DNA of 59,900 nucleotides. Origin: Candidatus Aenigmatarchaeota archaeon. GTDB lineage: Archaea; Aenigmatarchaeota; Aenigmatarchaeia; CG10238-14. Below are positions 41,443 through 49,225 of this stretch, piece after piece (within the stretch, counting starts at the first letter, position 1; the number at the start of each line of letters is the position of its first letter). The notes beneath the pieces were generated by a model that worked only from the letters and a program-made list of their open reading frames with translations, did no database searches and was not told the DNA's origin. The position numbers were made by a program, and so were the translations under genes. The stretch covers positions 1 through 59,900 of the forward strand of contig JAFCCM010000005.1 of NCBI GenBank assembly GCA_017610225.1, in the 5' to 3' direction.

Positions 41443-42683
41443 TATTTTCTCCCTTCTGAAAATTCCTCAAGCCTAGCATATTTTGCTAAATACTCTTTTA
41501 GTTCTTCAGTTATATCTATAGCTTCAGCTTTCACTAGACCGCCCACAAAATCAACTACTTCTTTTAGACTAGTCCTCCGAATTGATGTATGTACGATAGA
41601 TGGTATAACCTCGTCTACTACACCATTAAGTCTAAAAAGTGTTTTTACAGCTTGTTGATTTATTACACTGCCTATGATATCTGCCCATCCTTCAATACAC
41701 AAATAAAACATATCAGTAATATTTTTTGATAATGCATATGACCCTGTTCGTTCCATACCAAGCATTATAAATTGTGCGAGCACTGATACAGCTATCTCAG
41801 AGCTATACCTTCTTATTATCTCACTTGTGTTAAAGGCTTTCTTTCCAGGTGATCCAGCAAGTTCAAAGCCCCAGTCATAAGGCAGGAGTAATCCAGCTTG
41901 TTCGTCATTTCTAATATTAACAAGGATGTTTTTTGCCCAGTTAATAGCTGTTGTAGCTTCCGTATTATCATCATCTAGCTTCAAGCCCTCGGGCATTGTC
42001 ATAACAGGTATCCCTACAAGATCTCTCTCAAGGCCAATAGCTTCAATTTCTTCTATAGACTTTTTGAAATACCACGGGCGATAAGCATTCCTTAATATAG
42101 ATCTACCCTCAGGATTATTGTTTGCATGATCGGGTCTAAATAATATGCCCTTAGCAAATGGAATATATTTTAGAGCGAAAGTGGGGTAGGAGCGTTGATA
42201 CATACCAACAGTGTCACCATTTTCTTTTACTTCCCAGTGGTCTAAAGAGGATTGTGTTCTGATAGGTAACTTTTTCCAAACAATTTGGCCTTTCTCATTG
42301 CGCTTGAAAACTTGCTCAAAAAAGGACCATCCATAGGGGAACATACTGTTGACCTCAGTCATAAAATCTGTCCAAGTATGTGTCATCCCATGCATATTAT
42401 TTTCAAGAAAATCTCTATCCTTTAAATCTCCACCCTTAGCTGACCATCTAAGTTCTCTCAAAATCTGCTTAATAGCAAAAAGTGTACCACCTACAATAGG
42501 ATCATTGAGACTCATTTCTTGATATACTTTGATACCAGAGCTGCCTCGTAAAGCAGTCAAAAACTCTTCAGACAAATAACCAGCATGCTGTTTTAAACCA
42601 GTCTTACCTATTTCCGTTGTATATATCCCATGTTTGTAAGTTTTTGGCTTTCTTAGCTTTCTTAACTTTTTAATTATTCCCAT
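41442..42683 (-). CDS. Portal protein (DUF935-like)
   Basis: 413 residues. Mid-protein features ALRGSSGIKVYQEMSLNDPIVGGTLFAI, FEQVFKRNEKGQIVWKKLPIR, GKGILFRPDHANNNPEGRSILRNAYRPWYFKK (split in sequence) are characteristic of DUF935-type portals ('NPxGxSxLRxAYRxWxxKK'). Follows the large terminase with a 14-bp overlap. Confidence 0.85.
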   Translation of the reverse strand: MGIIKKLRKLRKPKTYKHGIYTTEIGKTGLKQHAGYLSEEFLTALRGSSGIKVYQEMSLNDPIVGGTLFAIKQILRELRWSAKGGDLKDRDFLENNMHGMTHTWTDFMTEVNSMFPYGWSFFEQVFKRNEKGQIVWKKLPIRTQSSLDHWEVKENGDTVGMYQRSYPTFALKYIPFAKGILFRPDHANNNPEGRSILRNAYRPWYFKKSIEEIEAIGLERDLVGIPVMTMPEGLKLDDDNTEATTAINWAKNILVNIRNDEQAGLLLPYDWGFELAGSPGKKAFNTSEIIRRYSSEIAVSVLAQFIMLGMERTGSYALSKNITDMFYLCIEGWADIIGSVINQQAVKTLFRLNGVVDEVIPSIVHTSIRRTSLKEVVDFVGGLVKAEAIDITEELKEYLAKYARLEEFSEGRK

Positions 42684-45189
42684 ATAAACCTCTCTGGAAA
42701 CGGCTGAATCTAGAAGTTCTAGGCCTGTTTAAATTAAATGCGGGTTTCTTCAAAGCTTCCTCTGTAGTTATAATATGCACTGGAAATGTGAATTGGACAT
42801 TTCTAACATGATCACAAAGATTTGCATCCAAAAATGCCATCCAAAGTGCATCAAAATAATCTGGAGACTTCATAGACCGAGATCTCATATCATCTTTAGA
42901 TTCGATCTGTAATTTGTGAGCTGGTTTTGTACGAATGTCTGATAACTCTGAAATACATCTGTCAGGCCATTTTTTGCAATAAAGTTTTGGTATCATATCT
43001 CTAAGCTCCCAACAGCCTTGAGCTCTTAGATTCAAATACCTGTCTTTAAACTCTGGAGCACAATGCGCTTGACCTATAACTGGTACAATTTTATCCCCAT
43101 AAATAGCGTGTAATCCATCATATACACCTGCACCAATATTTACAGCATCAATTTTAACATATTGAGGATCATCTTCCATTATATGCTCAGAAATCCATCT
43201 CACTTGCTCATTAGTATCAGTAACTTCCCCCGGTTTATGTTTTTCATCCCATTTTATAACTTTAGTGCCTTGACGAGCACAAAGAATACTGGATGCCCCA
43301 GTCCTACCAACATCAACCCCATATTCTATTGGAAAAGCTGCGACATTTGGCGCCAAATTGTTAATCATGTGATCAACGAAATCGGGCGGTATCAAAAGCT
43401 CCGTATCTGCTGATGGGAATTCACCAAGAACTTTAATTTGAAAGACAGGATGATCCTTACCGTACCGCTCCTCCATCATTTTTAGATACCGTTCTGATAC
43501 TCTTGGAGAGTCATAACAGGAAATATGCATTTGTTTATACATATTTCGTATAGATCTGTTATTAAAAGTATCAAAAAAGTACCCTCTACGCCTTGTTGGG
43601 TTCGCAGCTAAAATACAGTATGCAAATTCATTTGTAAGAGCACCTTCAACGGCTGGAAAAATAGCGTCAGGTACCCCAGAGTTTCCACTCCATAAACAAT
43701 ATCCATTTCTTCTTGTAAATAATAAATGATGAGGTGGCACATCTAAAGAATATATAATACCTTTATAATTTTTAATTAATACATTTTTATAAATAACTAT
43801 TTTTATGCCAGGTTTTATATACTCTGAAATAACATATGCTTGTGTTTTACTTTGTATGTAATGATCTTTATACCATTTAGCATCTTCTTTTGGCCTTTTT
43901 AATACAGAAGCAGCTTTACCTGTTTTTTGAATTAGCTCTTGTAAATCATCAGCCATTCTTTTTGAAGATGTATAATAGACTCTTTTACCACTTTTAAAAT
44001 AACCATCACCAAGATGAAAGCTATCAAGAAATGCTTCTATCATTTCTGGTGTAGCATCTTTAATATACCAAGGTACATATTTAGATGCACTTTTACCAAA
44101 CTCTATTAAAGCATCAGCAAGTTGTGGTGCATAAATATTTATATATTTATTACCATACACTTTAAAGTCTAAACCCATATTATTCAATATATTTATTATT
44201 ATATCTCTATTAAATTCATCTTGTTGCGTTATTATAACAACTTTTTTATCTTCTGATAAAGATCCTTCAGAAAGATACCAACCTAAAAAGTCAAACCAGT
44301 CCATAGTAGAAAATTCTAATGCTTCATATAATCTACGTTCTGTTTTAAGTGCTGGTATATTAAATTTTTCATCTTTAAAAGTACCAACCCACTTAAAAGT
44401 TTTTGTCATATATAAATCTGCACCATCACTAATTTCTTCAATAGGCTTCAGCTTCCAATTAGAATATTTACTATGAGATCGAGTTTTAAAAAGCATCTTA
44501 TGTTTTGCTGTAACAGCAAAATCAAGAGACCTTTGTTTTCCATAATACATATCTCCATCATAAAACATTTCAACTTTACTTACAGGTTTTACATATTCTG
44601 CAAATAATGTTTCTGGATTCATAGACAAAACAGTATCAACTTCAACATTAACATCCTTAAAAAATTTCCACCCATCTTTAGTTAAAACCTCAGTTTGATC
44701 ATCGTGACAGGCTTCGTCAATCACAAATAATAAATAATGCTCATCATGAAAGCCCTGGAGTCCTTCAGCAACTTCTGATCCAGGCTTAACTTGTGCAGTT
44801 CTAGCGACAGCATACCACTCAGGCTGATGACCCTTGACGCCAATTCTCGTTTGTGTCCATTCCATAGCAGCAGATAAAATTGGACTCCTGCTAATCCATT
44901 TAAAATGCTCACTCCAGAGAATATCATTCAGCTGATGCTGCGATGGTGCAGTAGTAGGAACTTTTGATCTCGGCCGTGTAAATAGAAACCACAAAGTAGC
45001 CATGCTTAGCCAAAAAGATTTCCCTACACCGGAACCAGCCCTAATAGCTATATAATGGTATTCTAGTAAATTCTCAAAAGCTTTCTTTTGCCAAGGGTCT
45101 AGGTCAGCACCTATAATATCTTTTACAAACCCAACAGGATTATAGAAGTACCCTTGAAGTAACTTAAAGACAGCTTCATTATCAGCCAT
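42670..45189 (-). CDS. terL: Terminase large subunit containing an intein
   Basis: 839 residues; extein about 496. Walker A AGSGVGKS (51-58), Walker B strand LLFVIDEA (153-160) cut by the intein between Ala160 and Ser504, nuclease domain with YGVDVGRTGASSI and VKIDAVNIGAG acidic motifs. After splicing FVIDEA joins SGVPDAIF, restoring a typical terminase ATPase centre. Start overlaps the small subunit gene by 8 bp. Confidence 0.9.
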   Translation of the reverse strand: MADNEAVFKLLQGYFYNPVGFVKDIIGADLDPWQKKAFENLLEYHYIAIRAGSGVGKSFWLSMATLWFLFTRPRSKVPTTAPSQHQLNDILWSEHFKWISRSPILSAAMEWTQTRIGVKGHQPEWYAVARTAQVKPGSEVAEGLQGFHDEHYLLFVIDEACHDDQTEVLTKDGWKFFKDVNVEVDTVLSMNPETLFAEYVKPVSKVEMFYDGDMYYGKQRSLDFAVTAKHKMLFKTRSHSKYSNWKLKPIEEISDGADLYMTKTFKWVGTFKDEKFNIPALKTERRLYEALEFSTMDWFDFLGWYLSEGSLSEDKKVVIITQQDEFNRDIIINILNNMGLDFKVYGNKYINIYAPQLADALIEFGKSASKYVPWYIKDATPEMIEAFLDSFHLGDGYFKSGKRVYYTSSKRMADDLQELIQKTGKAASVLKRPKEDAKWYKDHYIQSKTQAYVISEYIKPGIKIVIYKNVLIKNYKGIIYSLDVPPHHLLFTRRNGYCLWSGNSGVPDAIFPAVEGALTNEFAYCILAANPTRRRGYFFDTFNNRSIRNMYKQMHISCYDSPRVSERYLKMMEERYGKDHPVFQIKVLGEFPSADTELLIPPDFVDHMINNLAPNVAAFPIEYGVDVGRTGASSILCARQGTKVIKWDEKHKPGEVTDTNEQVRWISEHIMEDDPQYVKIDAVNIGAGVYDGLHAIYGDKIVPVIGQAHCAPEFKDRYLNLRAQGCWELRDMIPKLYCKKWPDRCISELSDIRTKPAHKLQIESKDDMRSRSMKSPDYFDALWMAFLDANLCDHVRNVQFTFPVHIITTEEALKKPAFNLNRPRTSRFSRFQRGLYGNN
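43681..44709 (-). mobile_element. LAGLIDADG intein inserted in terminase Walker B
   Basis: 343 codons from Cys161 to Asn503 of the large terminase. N-terminal splicing block CHDDQTEVLTKDGWK, block B-like FAVTAKHKM, two LAGLIDADG motifs (FLGWYLSEGS near 301 and AFLDSFHLGDG near 386), and C-terminal block GIIYSLDVPPHHLLFTRR ending SGN before Ser504. The penultimate residue is Gly in place of the usual His. The homing motifs keep acidic residues, so it may still be active. Confidence 0.85.
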
Positions 45190-45649
45190 TATCTATCTCT
45201 TTCTTTGGTGTAACATCAAAAGGCTTTTCTTTTGCTCTCATATCATCATGTGCTGCAATGATTAAATCAGTAATATCCATCTTTACACTGGCAGTTCTTT
45301 GGAGTGGTTTACCCTTTGATCGATCTAGAATGTCCCATGCAGATTTCTGCCTAGCCGTAATACCAGCAGACACATCTCTCATCACCTCAACATCAAATGC
45401 TGCTGCCTCGGCAGATGCGGCATTTAAAATATCAAGCGCATCTAGCCTTTCACTAGCATCAACAATATTTGTCTCCATCCTCAATTGCAAATCGCTCAAT
45501 GCAGCTTGAAATACCGGCTCTTCACGTATCCATCTTCTCACTGTATCGGCTGAGATCCCTAATTCTTCGCTCACTTCTACTGGAGACTCTCCGACCACCA
45601 GTCTTCTCACTGCATCTCTTTGTCTTGGATTTAATGTTTTTAATGCCAT
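45182..45649 (-). CDS. terS: Terminase small subunit
   Basis: 155 residues. N-terminal HTH: VGESPVEVSEELGISADTVRRWIREEPVFQAAL (about 15-47), then a helical oligomerisation region. First gene of the late operon behind a consensus promoter; immediately upstream of terL. Size and HTH fit DNA-recognising small terminases. Confidence 0.8.
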   Translation of the reverse strand: MALKTLNPRQRDAVRRLVVGESPVEVSEELGISADTVRRWIREEPVFQAALSDLQLRMETNIVDASERLDALDILNAASAEAAAFDVEVMRDVSAGITARQKSAWDILDRSKGKPLQRTASVKMDITDLIIAAHDDMRAKEKPFDVTPKKEIDNG

Positions 45650-45730
45650 TCATCTTCTCAATTAATATTTCTAGTTCACATTTCATTGCACCTTATCCTA
45701 TATTTCATTGATAGATCTCTATATGATTCA

Positions 45731-45759
45731 ATTCTATTCCAATATATGCTCTATGTCAA
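45731..45759 (-). promoter_or_regulatory. Late promoter for terminase-lysis-glycan operon
   Basis: On the minus strand: TTGACA (45754-45759), 17-base spacer, TAGAAT (45731-45736), about 80 bp upstream of terS. Palindromic sites lie 30 bp and further upstream of the -35 box, an activator-like position. Confidence 0.8.
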
Positions 45760-45789
45760 GTGCCTTGTTTTTATATTCAATCTGGCATT

Positions 45790-45799
45790 TGATTATCAA
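45790..45799. promoter_or_regulatory. Operator-like half palindrome TGATTATCAA, site 1
   Basis: One copy of the 10-mer 30 bp upstream of the late promoter -35 box. Same word as in the full palindrome at 45871-45895 and at 45961. Confidence 0.5.
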
Positions 45800-45870
45800 A
45801 AAGTCCCTCATGATCCTGTAAATTTTTATAGCTACATTTTAAATCTATCCAATTACTTCTGAAGCATTTT

Positions 45871-45895
45871 TTGATAATCATAACCTGATTATCAA
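45871..45895. promoter_or_regulatory. Perfect palindromic operator TTGATAATCA / TGATTATCAA
   Basis: Two 10-bp arms (45871-45880 and 45886-45895) around a 5-bp centre, a classic dimer site. Related copies at 45790, 45961 and, imperfect, 47277-47300 near the leftward early promoter. Likely bound by a phage regulator such as the HTH protein at 3314; the link is inferred. Confidence 0.6.
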
Positions 45896-45960
45896 AAAGC
45901 CTTATAATTCATGGATGCATTCTTTTGTGAAACAAAAGTGAAACAAAAGTGAAACAAAAG

Positions 45961-45970
45961 TGATTATCAA
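45961..45970. promoter_or_regulatory. Operator-like half palindrome TGATTATCAA, site 3
   Basis: Immediately follows the three 11-bp tandem repeats; exact copy of the 10-mer at 45790 and 45886. Confidence 0.45.
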
Positions 45971-46117
45971 GTTGAAATTTTTTGTGAGTTTAGAGAATGT
46001 ACCCAACAGCATAAAAAATGCAAAAAATTCGCATGATTTTAAGAATATGGTATGAATTTTGCTTGCAGTGAGAATGATTCTATAATTAGTATGATTCCAA
46101 TTACAGGACAAAAAATT

Positions 46118-46144
46118 AGGTGCAACCTATAATTGATTGCACCT
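46118..46144 (-). terminator. Terminator of leftward early operon
   Basis: Perfect 8-bp stem AGGTGCAA / TTGCACCT; on the minus strand it is followed by TAATTTTTT. It lies 18 bp past the stop of the gene at 46162, ending that transcript before the late promoter. Confidence 0.75.
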
Positions 46145-46161
46145 ATTTAAAAGGTTAAGAT

Positions 46162-46512
46162 TTACTTGATGCCGTACTCCACCTCGAGGGCTCTCATCTT
46201 AGCATCGAAAGCAGTGTTGGTTTTTCTTTTGGCTTTCACTTGAGCATTGACAGATTTTTTCCGAGCCAGGTCATTACCATAATCTGTTTTTAATTGCCGG
46301 TTGAAATCTGTCATGATGCGCTTTAAACCCCATCGTTTCAATGCCAATTCATAACCCGCTTGCGTAACAGTGTAAGCATGACACTTGCCTCGACCAAGTT
46401 CTTTTCCGTCTTTATCCTTACGGATTACCTCTACCATATACTCATTTTTTTCCTGCACTTCTGCCTTGTCTTTTGTCTGATTGTTTTCTTTTCTCTTGTT
46501 TGTTGCTGTCAT
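46162..46512 (-). CDS. Hypothetical basic protein
   Basis: 116 residues, strongly basic and helical at both ends (NRQLKTDYGNDLARKKSVNAQVKAKRKTNT), with a KDGKELGRGKCHAYTVTQAGYELALKRWG middle. No family recognised. GAAAGGG ribosome site. Early leftward gene, possibly a nucleic-acid-binding regulator or host-takeover protein. Confidence 0.6.
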   Translation of the reverse strand: MTATNKRKENNQTKDKAEVQEKNEYMVEVIRKDKDGKELGRGKCHAYTVTQAGYELALKRWGLKRIMTDFNRQLKTDYGNDLARKKSVNAQVKAKRKTNTAFDAKMRALEVEYGIK

Positions 46513-46675
46513 TTTTTTACCCTTTCAAATTAAGATTGATAATAAAGGTTAATTACTTATGATTATTTCTGCCTATCATACGATATAGCCTTGTATAATT
46601 GACAGACAATAAACTAGTCTCTTTACTGTCAATTAGATAGATGATAATTTCTCTATCTAATTTTCTAAGGCTGCT
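46513..46675 (-). other. Gap with two hairpins
   Basis: Non-coding. Inverted repeats AATTGACAG (46597-46605) / CTGTCAATT (46626-46634) and TTAGATAG (46633-46640) / CTATCTAA (46653-46660) stand side by side. They lie between two leftward genes and may form RNA processing or protein-binding sites. Confidence 0.4.
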
Positions 46676-46756
46676 TTATAAATCTTTAATTTGACATTTT
46701 ATGTCTGAATATTTTTCTACCATTTCATTCAGACTACCATAATTTTCCTTCATCAT
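46676..46756 (-). CDS. Very small ORF (26 residues)
   Basis: Starts ATGATG with GAGAGGT upstream; product MMKENYGSLNEMVEKYSDIK and a short end. Supported by ribosome site and tight operon spacing; no known family. Confidence 0.4.
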   Translation of the reverse strand: MMKENYGSLNEMVEKYSDIKCQIKDL

Positions 46757-46777
46757 TTTTATACCTCTCAATAAAGG

Positions 46778-46864
46778 TTACATTGAAATAATTGCTAGGT
46801 ACATAGTTGAACCTACCAATAAGCCAAGAATAACACCCCTTAGAATATTTGTAATGCTTATCAT
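46778..46864 (-). CDS. Very small membrane peptide (28 residues)
   Basis: MISITNILRGVILGLLVGST then MYLAIISM: one hydrophobic helix. Ribosome site AAGGGGA is well placed. Analogous to the small membrane peptide at 51367; both resemble short phage proteins that insert in the host membrane. Function unknown. Confidence 0.45.
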   Translation of the reverse strand: MISITNILRGVILGLLVGSTMYLAIISM

Positions 46865-46878
46865 AGAATCCCCTTTTG

Positions 46879-47079
46879 TTATAGGTTTTTAATGAAAGAA
46901 TCAATCTTACCCTTGAGAAGTTCTGAAACATCAAAGCCATCTTCCTGAAAAACATACCATAAAATAGTATCTACTATTTCAAATATAAATCGTTTTTTGA
47001 AGTCTTGGTATAAACTTTCTACTGTAATATCTTCATTCATGTCATAACCGCTTTTTAACTCTATCTTTTTATCATACAT
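46879..47079 (-). CDS. Hypothetical acidic protein, first gene of leftward early operon
   Basis: 66 residues from the ATG at 47079, preceded by GGGGGA. KKIELKSGYDMNEDITVESL ... FIFEIVDTILWYVFQEDGFDV. An upstream in-frame extension to 47139 would run into the promoter's transcript start and lacks a ribosome site. No family recognised. Confidence 0.5.
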   Translation of the reverse strand: MYDKKIELKSGYDMNEDITVESLYQDFKKRFIFEIVDTILWYVFQEDGFDVSELLKGKIDSFIKNL

Positions 47080-47169
47080 TAGAATCCCCCTGTTTATGTA
47101 GCATTGTTGCCAATATGGTACGTTTCTTACAACTATCAAAATTCATATGGTTCCGTGTGCTCATGAGTA

Positions 47170-47198
47170 ATTGTCTCAAAATTTTAAATACTTGTCAA
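47170..47198 (-). promoter_or_regulatory. Leftward early promoter
   Basis: On the minus strand TTGACA (47193-47198), 17-base spacer, GACAAT (47170-47175), about 90 bp upstream of the gene at 47079. An imperfect TTGATAATCA palindrome lies 80 bp upstream (47277-47300). Confidence 0.7.
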
Positions 47199-47276
47199 GA
47201 AAAAAAATACACTTTTTTTAAAAAATTATTTCACTTTTATGCACTTTTTCTTGATACACTCAATATAGGTGCATTT

Positions 47277-47300
47277 TTGATAATCATGCCTTGGTTATCA
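47277..47300. promoter_or_regulatory. Imperfect operator palindrome near leftward promoter
   Basis: TTGATAATCA (47277-47286) faces TGGTTATCA (47292-47300). Left arm identical to the operator at 45871. Confidence 0.45.
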
Positions 47301-47316
47301 TTGTATAGACTACAAT

Positions 47317-47424
47317 ATTGTAACCATTATTACATTGTAATCATTATCACATTAACTACATTATAGTAATGACACCATTTTAATAATAATACCATTTTAA
47401 TAATGATCACATTTTAATAATGAC
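47317..47424. repeat. 17-bp iteron array (putative origin, AT-rich part)
   Basis: Two tandem 17-bp units at 47317-47333 and 47334-47350 (ATTGTAA[C/T]CATTAT type), a 23-bp related spacer, and three tandem 17-bp units at 47374-47390, 47391-47407 and 47408-47424 ([AC][CA]CATTTTAATAAT type). Very AT-rich, in the only long non-coding stretch between divergent operons: an origin with DNA-unwinding element is the simplest reading. Confidence 0.6.
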
Positions 47425-47429
47425 TTTGG

Positions 47430-47845
47430 ATCATCCGATTGCCCGTTTCTAGTCGAACGGATCATATATAGATCGAGCTGTTGTATAACGCCTAAGGAGC
47501 ATCGGATGATGACCAGGTTGCTATCGTAAATGTTCAAAGGATGATCCGGTCATCCAATAAATAATATCTTAAAACAATCATCCGATCATAATGACAAAGA
47601 TTTCCCAGTAATGAGAAGATAAGTCGGGCGTTGCAGAAATCCTCGGGCGTTGCAGAAATCCTCGGGCGCTGGTGGGTCGGGCGATCTCACAAAGAAAGAT
47701 GGGGGAAAGGCCGGATCGGGGTCGGGAGGAGTAGCTACATGCACTACGAATATAAATTACTCTTGGATCATCCGATGATACATATTTCAGTTAAATGGAT
47801 GATGCAAGTCGCTAGTCGAAATCACTGAGACCAAAATCATCCGCT
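47430..47845. repeat. ATCATCCGAT repeat family (putative initiator sites)
   Basis: Exact copies at 47430-47439, 47577-47586 and 47767-47776, one inverted copy at 47501-47510, and near copies at 47539-47555 (itself palindromic), 47795-47804 and 47836-47845. Between them lies a tandem 19-bp GC-rich repeat (47624-47642, 47643-47661, then partial TCGGGCG words). Contrast in base composition with the flanks is strong. Confidence 0.6.
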
Positions 47846-47879
47846 CCACTCAGTTATGATAGATCAACGCTCGGTCTTT

Positions 47880-47904
47880 CGTAATTTCAGTCGGTGAAGT
47901 TACG
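47880..47904 (+). repeat. Dispersed hairpin family, copy 3
   Basis: Left arm CGTAAtTTCA, loop GTCGG, right arm TGAAgTTACG. A further left-arm-only copy, CGTAATTTCAG, follows at 47911. Confidence 0.6.
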
Positions 47905-48433
47905 TAGATCCGTAATTTCAGAGGTATGCTGTTTTTACACTTTTTCTTAAAGTGTATTATTAAGTACAATTGCTAAGTGCCCGAAATTATTGAATAATCG
48001 AAAAGCTGCATTATTTTGAATTGTTTTAAATAAACAACTTTAGAAAGTAAAAAGGGCAATTTCTCGAGTTATTTTAACACTTTAACGGTTATCCGTCCAG
48101 GTGTAAACACAAAAAAGGGTCGCCCTCAAAGTCAAGACCAGTAAGGGTTTCCCAGAGCACCAAATTGCCAAATTGCCTATATAATAATATATATATATAT
48201 ATATGAAGATACGTACATCTGTAACTTCAGACCTCCGAGCTTTTGAACGGGCTGGCAATTTTGGCTACTCGGTAATTTAGAGTGAATTATTGAAATAATT
48301 GAGTAATTTCAACAACTTATGAAAATAGTAATTTATTTTGAATTATCAAAATTGCCAAACAAAAAATAAATAATCTAATTATTGAGTAATTTCAATAACT
48401 TACCACAAAGCTAAATTATATTTAATTATTTGC
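47905..48433. other. Non-coding control region before rightward promoter
   Basis: No convincing gene. Three diverged copies of a roughly 35-50-bp unit containing ATTGA(G/A)TAAT at about 47987-48022, 48297-48345 and 48377-48427, the last abutting the promoter; repeated AAATTGCC words near 48160-48180 and 48350; an 18-bp AT dinucleotide run at 48187-48204. Looks like operator or replication-control sequence. Confidence 0.5.
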
Positions 48434-48462
48434 TTGACTTTAATTCAAAAAATTAGTAATAT
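48434..48462 (+). promoter_or_regulatory. Rightward early promoter 1
   Basis: TTGACT (48434-48439), 17-base spacer, TAATAT (48457-48462), 64 bp upstream of the ribbon-helix-helix gene. Direct repeats abut its upstream side, suggesting regulation, perhaps autoregulation by the RHH protein. Confidence 0.75.
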
Positions 48463-48525
48463 AGAGCTAAAGCTTCAAGAGCTTCAAGAGCTCCAATTTA
48501 AAATACATAAATAAAGGAGATACAA

Positions 48526-48669
48526 ATGAAAATAGCAGTCACAGTTTATTTAGACCAAGAAATAATAGAAATAATTGACAGGATGGCAGAAAAAGAGTAC
48601 CGCTCAAGAACAAAAGAGATTGAGAGGTTAATATATACAAAGTTAAAAGCGGAAAGGAAATTAGGATGA
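48526..48669 (+). CDS. Ribbon-helix-helix (CopG/Arc-type) regulator
   Basis: 47 residues: KIAVTVYLDQEIIEIIDRMA then SRTKEIERLIYTKL, a standard RHH pattern (beta strand, helix, turn with S-R, helix). AAAGGAG ribosome site. First gene of the rightward operon, ATGA-overlapped with the next. Confidence 0.75.
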   Translation: MKIAVTVYLDQEIIEIIDRMAEKEYRSRTKEIERLIYTKLKAERKLG

Positions 48670-48815
48670 AAATAATTAGATTAGTAAATCACGTTATAAA
48701 AGATGAATTTGATTTTACTCAACTTATCGTACCTTGTGAAGATAAAGGTAGACTTGATCATGAAGAAATAAGGCAACTTCTTGATGAAGAGCATATTAAA
48801 TTACTATTTCTATAA
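48666..48815 (+). CDS. Small acidic protein coupled to the RHH regulator
   Basis: 49 residues (IIRLVNHVIKDEFDFTQLIV ... HEEIRQLLDEEHIKLLFL). The ATGA overlap with an RHH gene is the layout of small toxin-antitoxin-like or regulator pairs, but no toxin family is recognised. Confidence 0.5.
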   Translation: MKIIRLVNHVIKDEFDFTQLIVPCEDKGRLDHEEIRQLLDEEHIKLLFL

Positions 48816-49141
48816 CGCCCAAAAACTCGTAATTTCACCAAGTGAACTTATGAGCTACCACACTTACGTGCTACCACACTGTGTAGATCCAATAACGCTG
48901 GATGCCACTCCGTGCTCGGAAGAAATTCCTAATTACTGGGAAATCTGAGCCTTTCTTCCCCTCCTGCTCCTTGCCTTGCTTCTCCCCCTCTTTGTGTGAG
49001 AAGATATTTTAGTAGATCTCACGTAAGTATTTGATTTTACTACACTTTTGGAGTTCAGAAATTGAACGGCCAAAACAGACCAGTCAAAACAGGCCGTAAG
49101 TGGTTGAAATAACAAGTGAATAAAAAAAGTGAATTTAGTGC
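48816..49141. other. Non-coding stretch between early transcripts
   Basis: Holds hairpin copy 4, a direct repeat GCTACCACAC at about 48855 and 48871, a pyrimidine-rich tract (CTTTCTTCCCCTCC and similar, 48949-48990), and ends at promoter 2. No gene supported on either strand. Confidence 0.5.
48826..48854 (+). repeat. Dispersed hairpin family, copy 4
   Basis: Left arm CTCGTAAtTTCAC, loop CAA, right arm GTGAAcTTATGAG: stem of about 12 pairs with one central mismatch, extended by CTC/GAG compared with other copies. Just after the stop at 48815. Confidence 0.65.
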
Positions 49142-49170
49142 TTGACAAAGCTTTGCCAATATGTTATGCT
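49142..49170 (+). promoter_or_regulatory. Rightward early promoter 2
   Basis: Consensus TTGACA (49142-49147), 17-base spacer, TATGCT (49165-49170), 56 bp before the ATG at 49226. The best promoter match in the window on the plus strand. Confidence 0.8.
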
Positions 49171-49225
49171 CCTATAAGATTAGGAACGGGACAAACATAA
49201 ATCATCTAAAAAGTAGGAGGATAAA

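Larger units (their letters stand above)
45650..46117. other. Late-control region: promoter, operators and short repeats
   Basis: Contains the late promoter (listed separately), palindromic TGATTATCAA sites, and three tandem 11-bp GTGAAACAAAA repeats at 45927-45959, the first of which also forms CTTTTGT / ACAAAAG. A rightward promoter-like pair TTGCTT / TATAAT with 16-bp spacing lies at 46059-46086 and would make RNA antisense to the leftward operon. No gene is supported here. Confidence 0.6.

Noticed and set aside
46734..46955. Leftward 73-codon open frame overlapping two tiny genes
   Set aside because: Two shorter genes in other frames have well-placed ribosome sites; this frame has none.
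47631..47828. Rightward 65-codon open frame in the control region
   Set aside because: Composed of low-complexity GC-rich repeat sequence, without ribosome site, and inside the putative origin repeats.
48933..49148. Leftward 71-codon open frame between early promoters
   Set aside because: Its sequence follows a pyrimidine-rich tract, overlaps promoter 2 and has no ribosome site.
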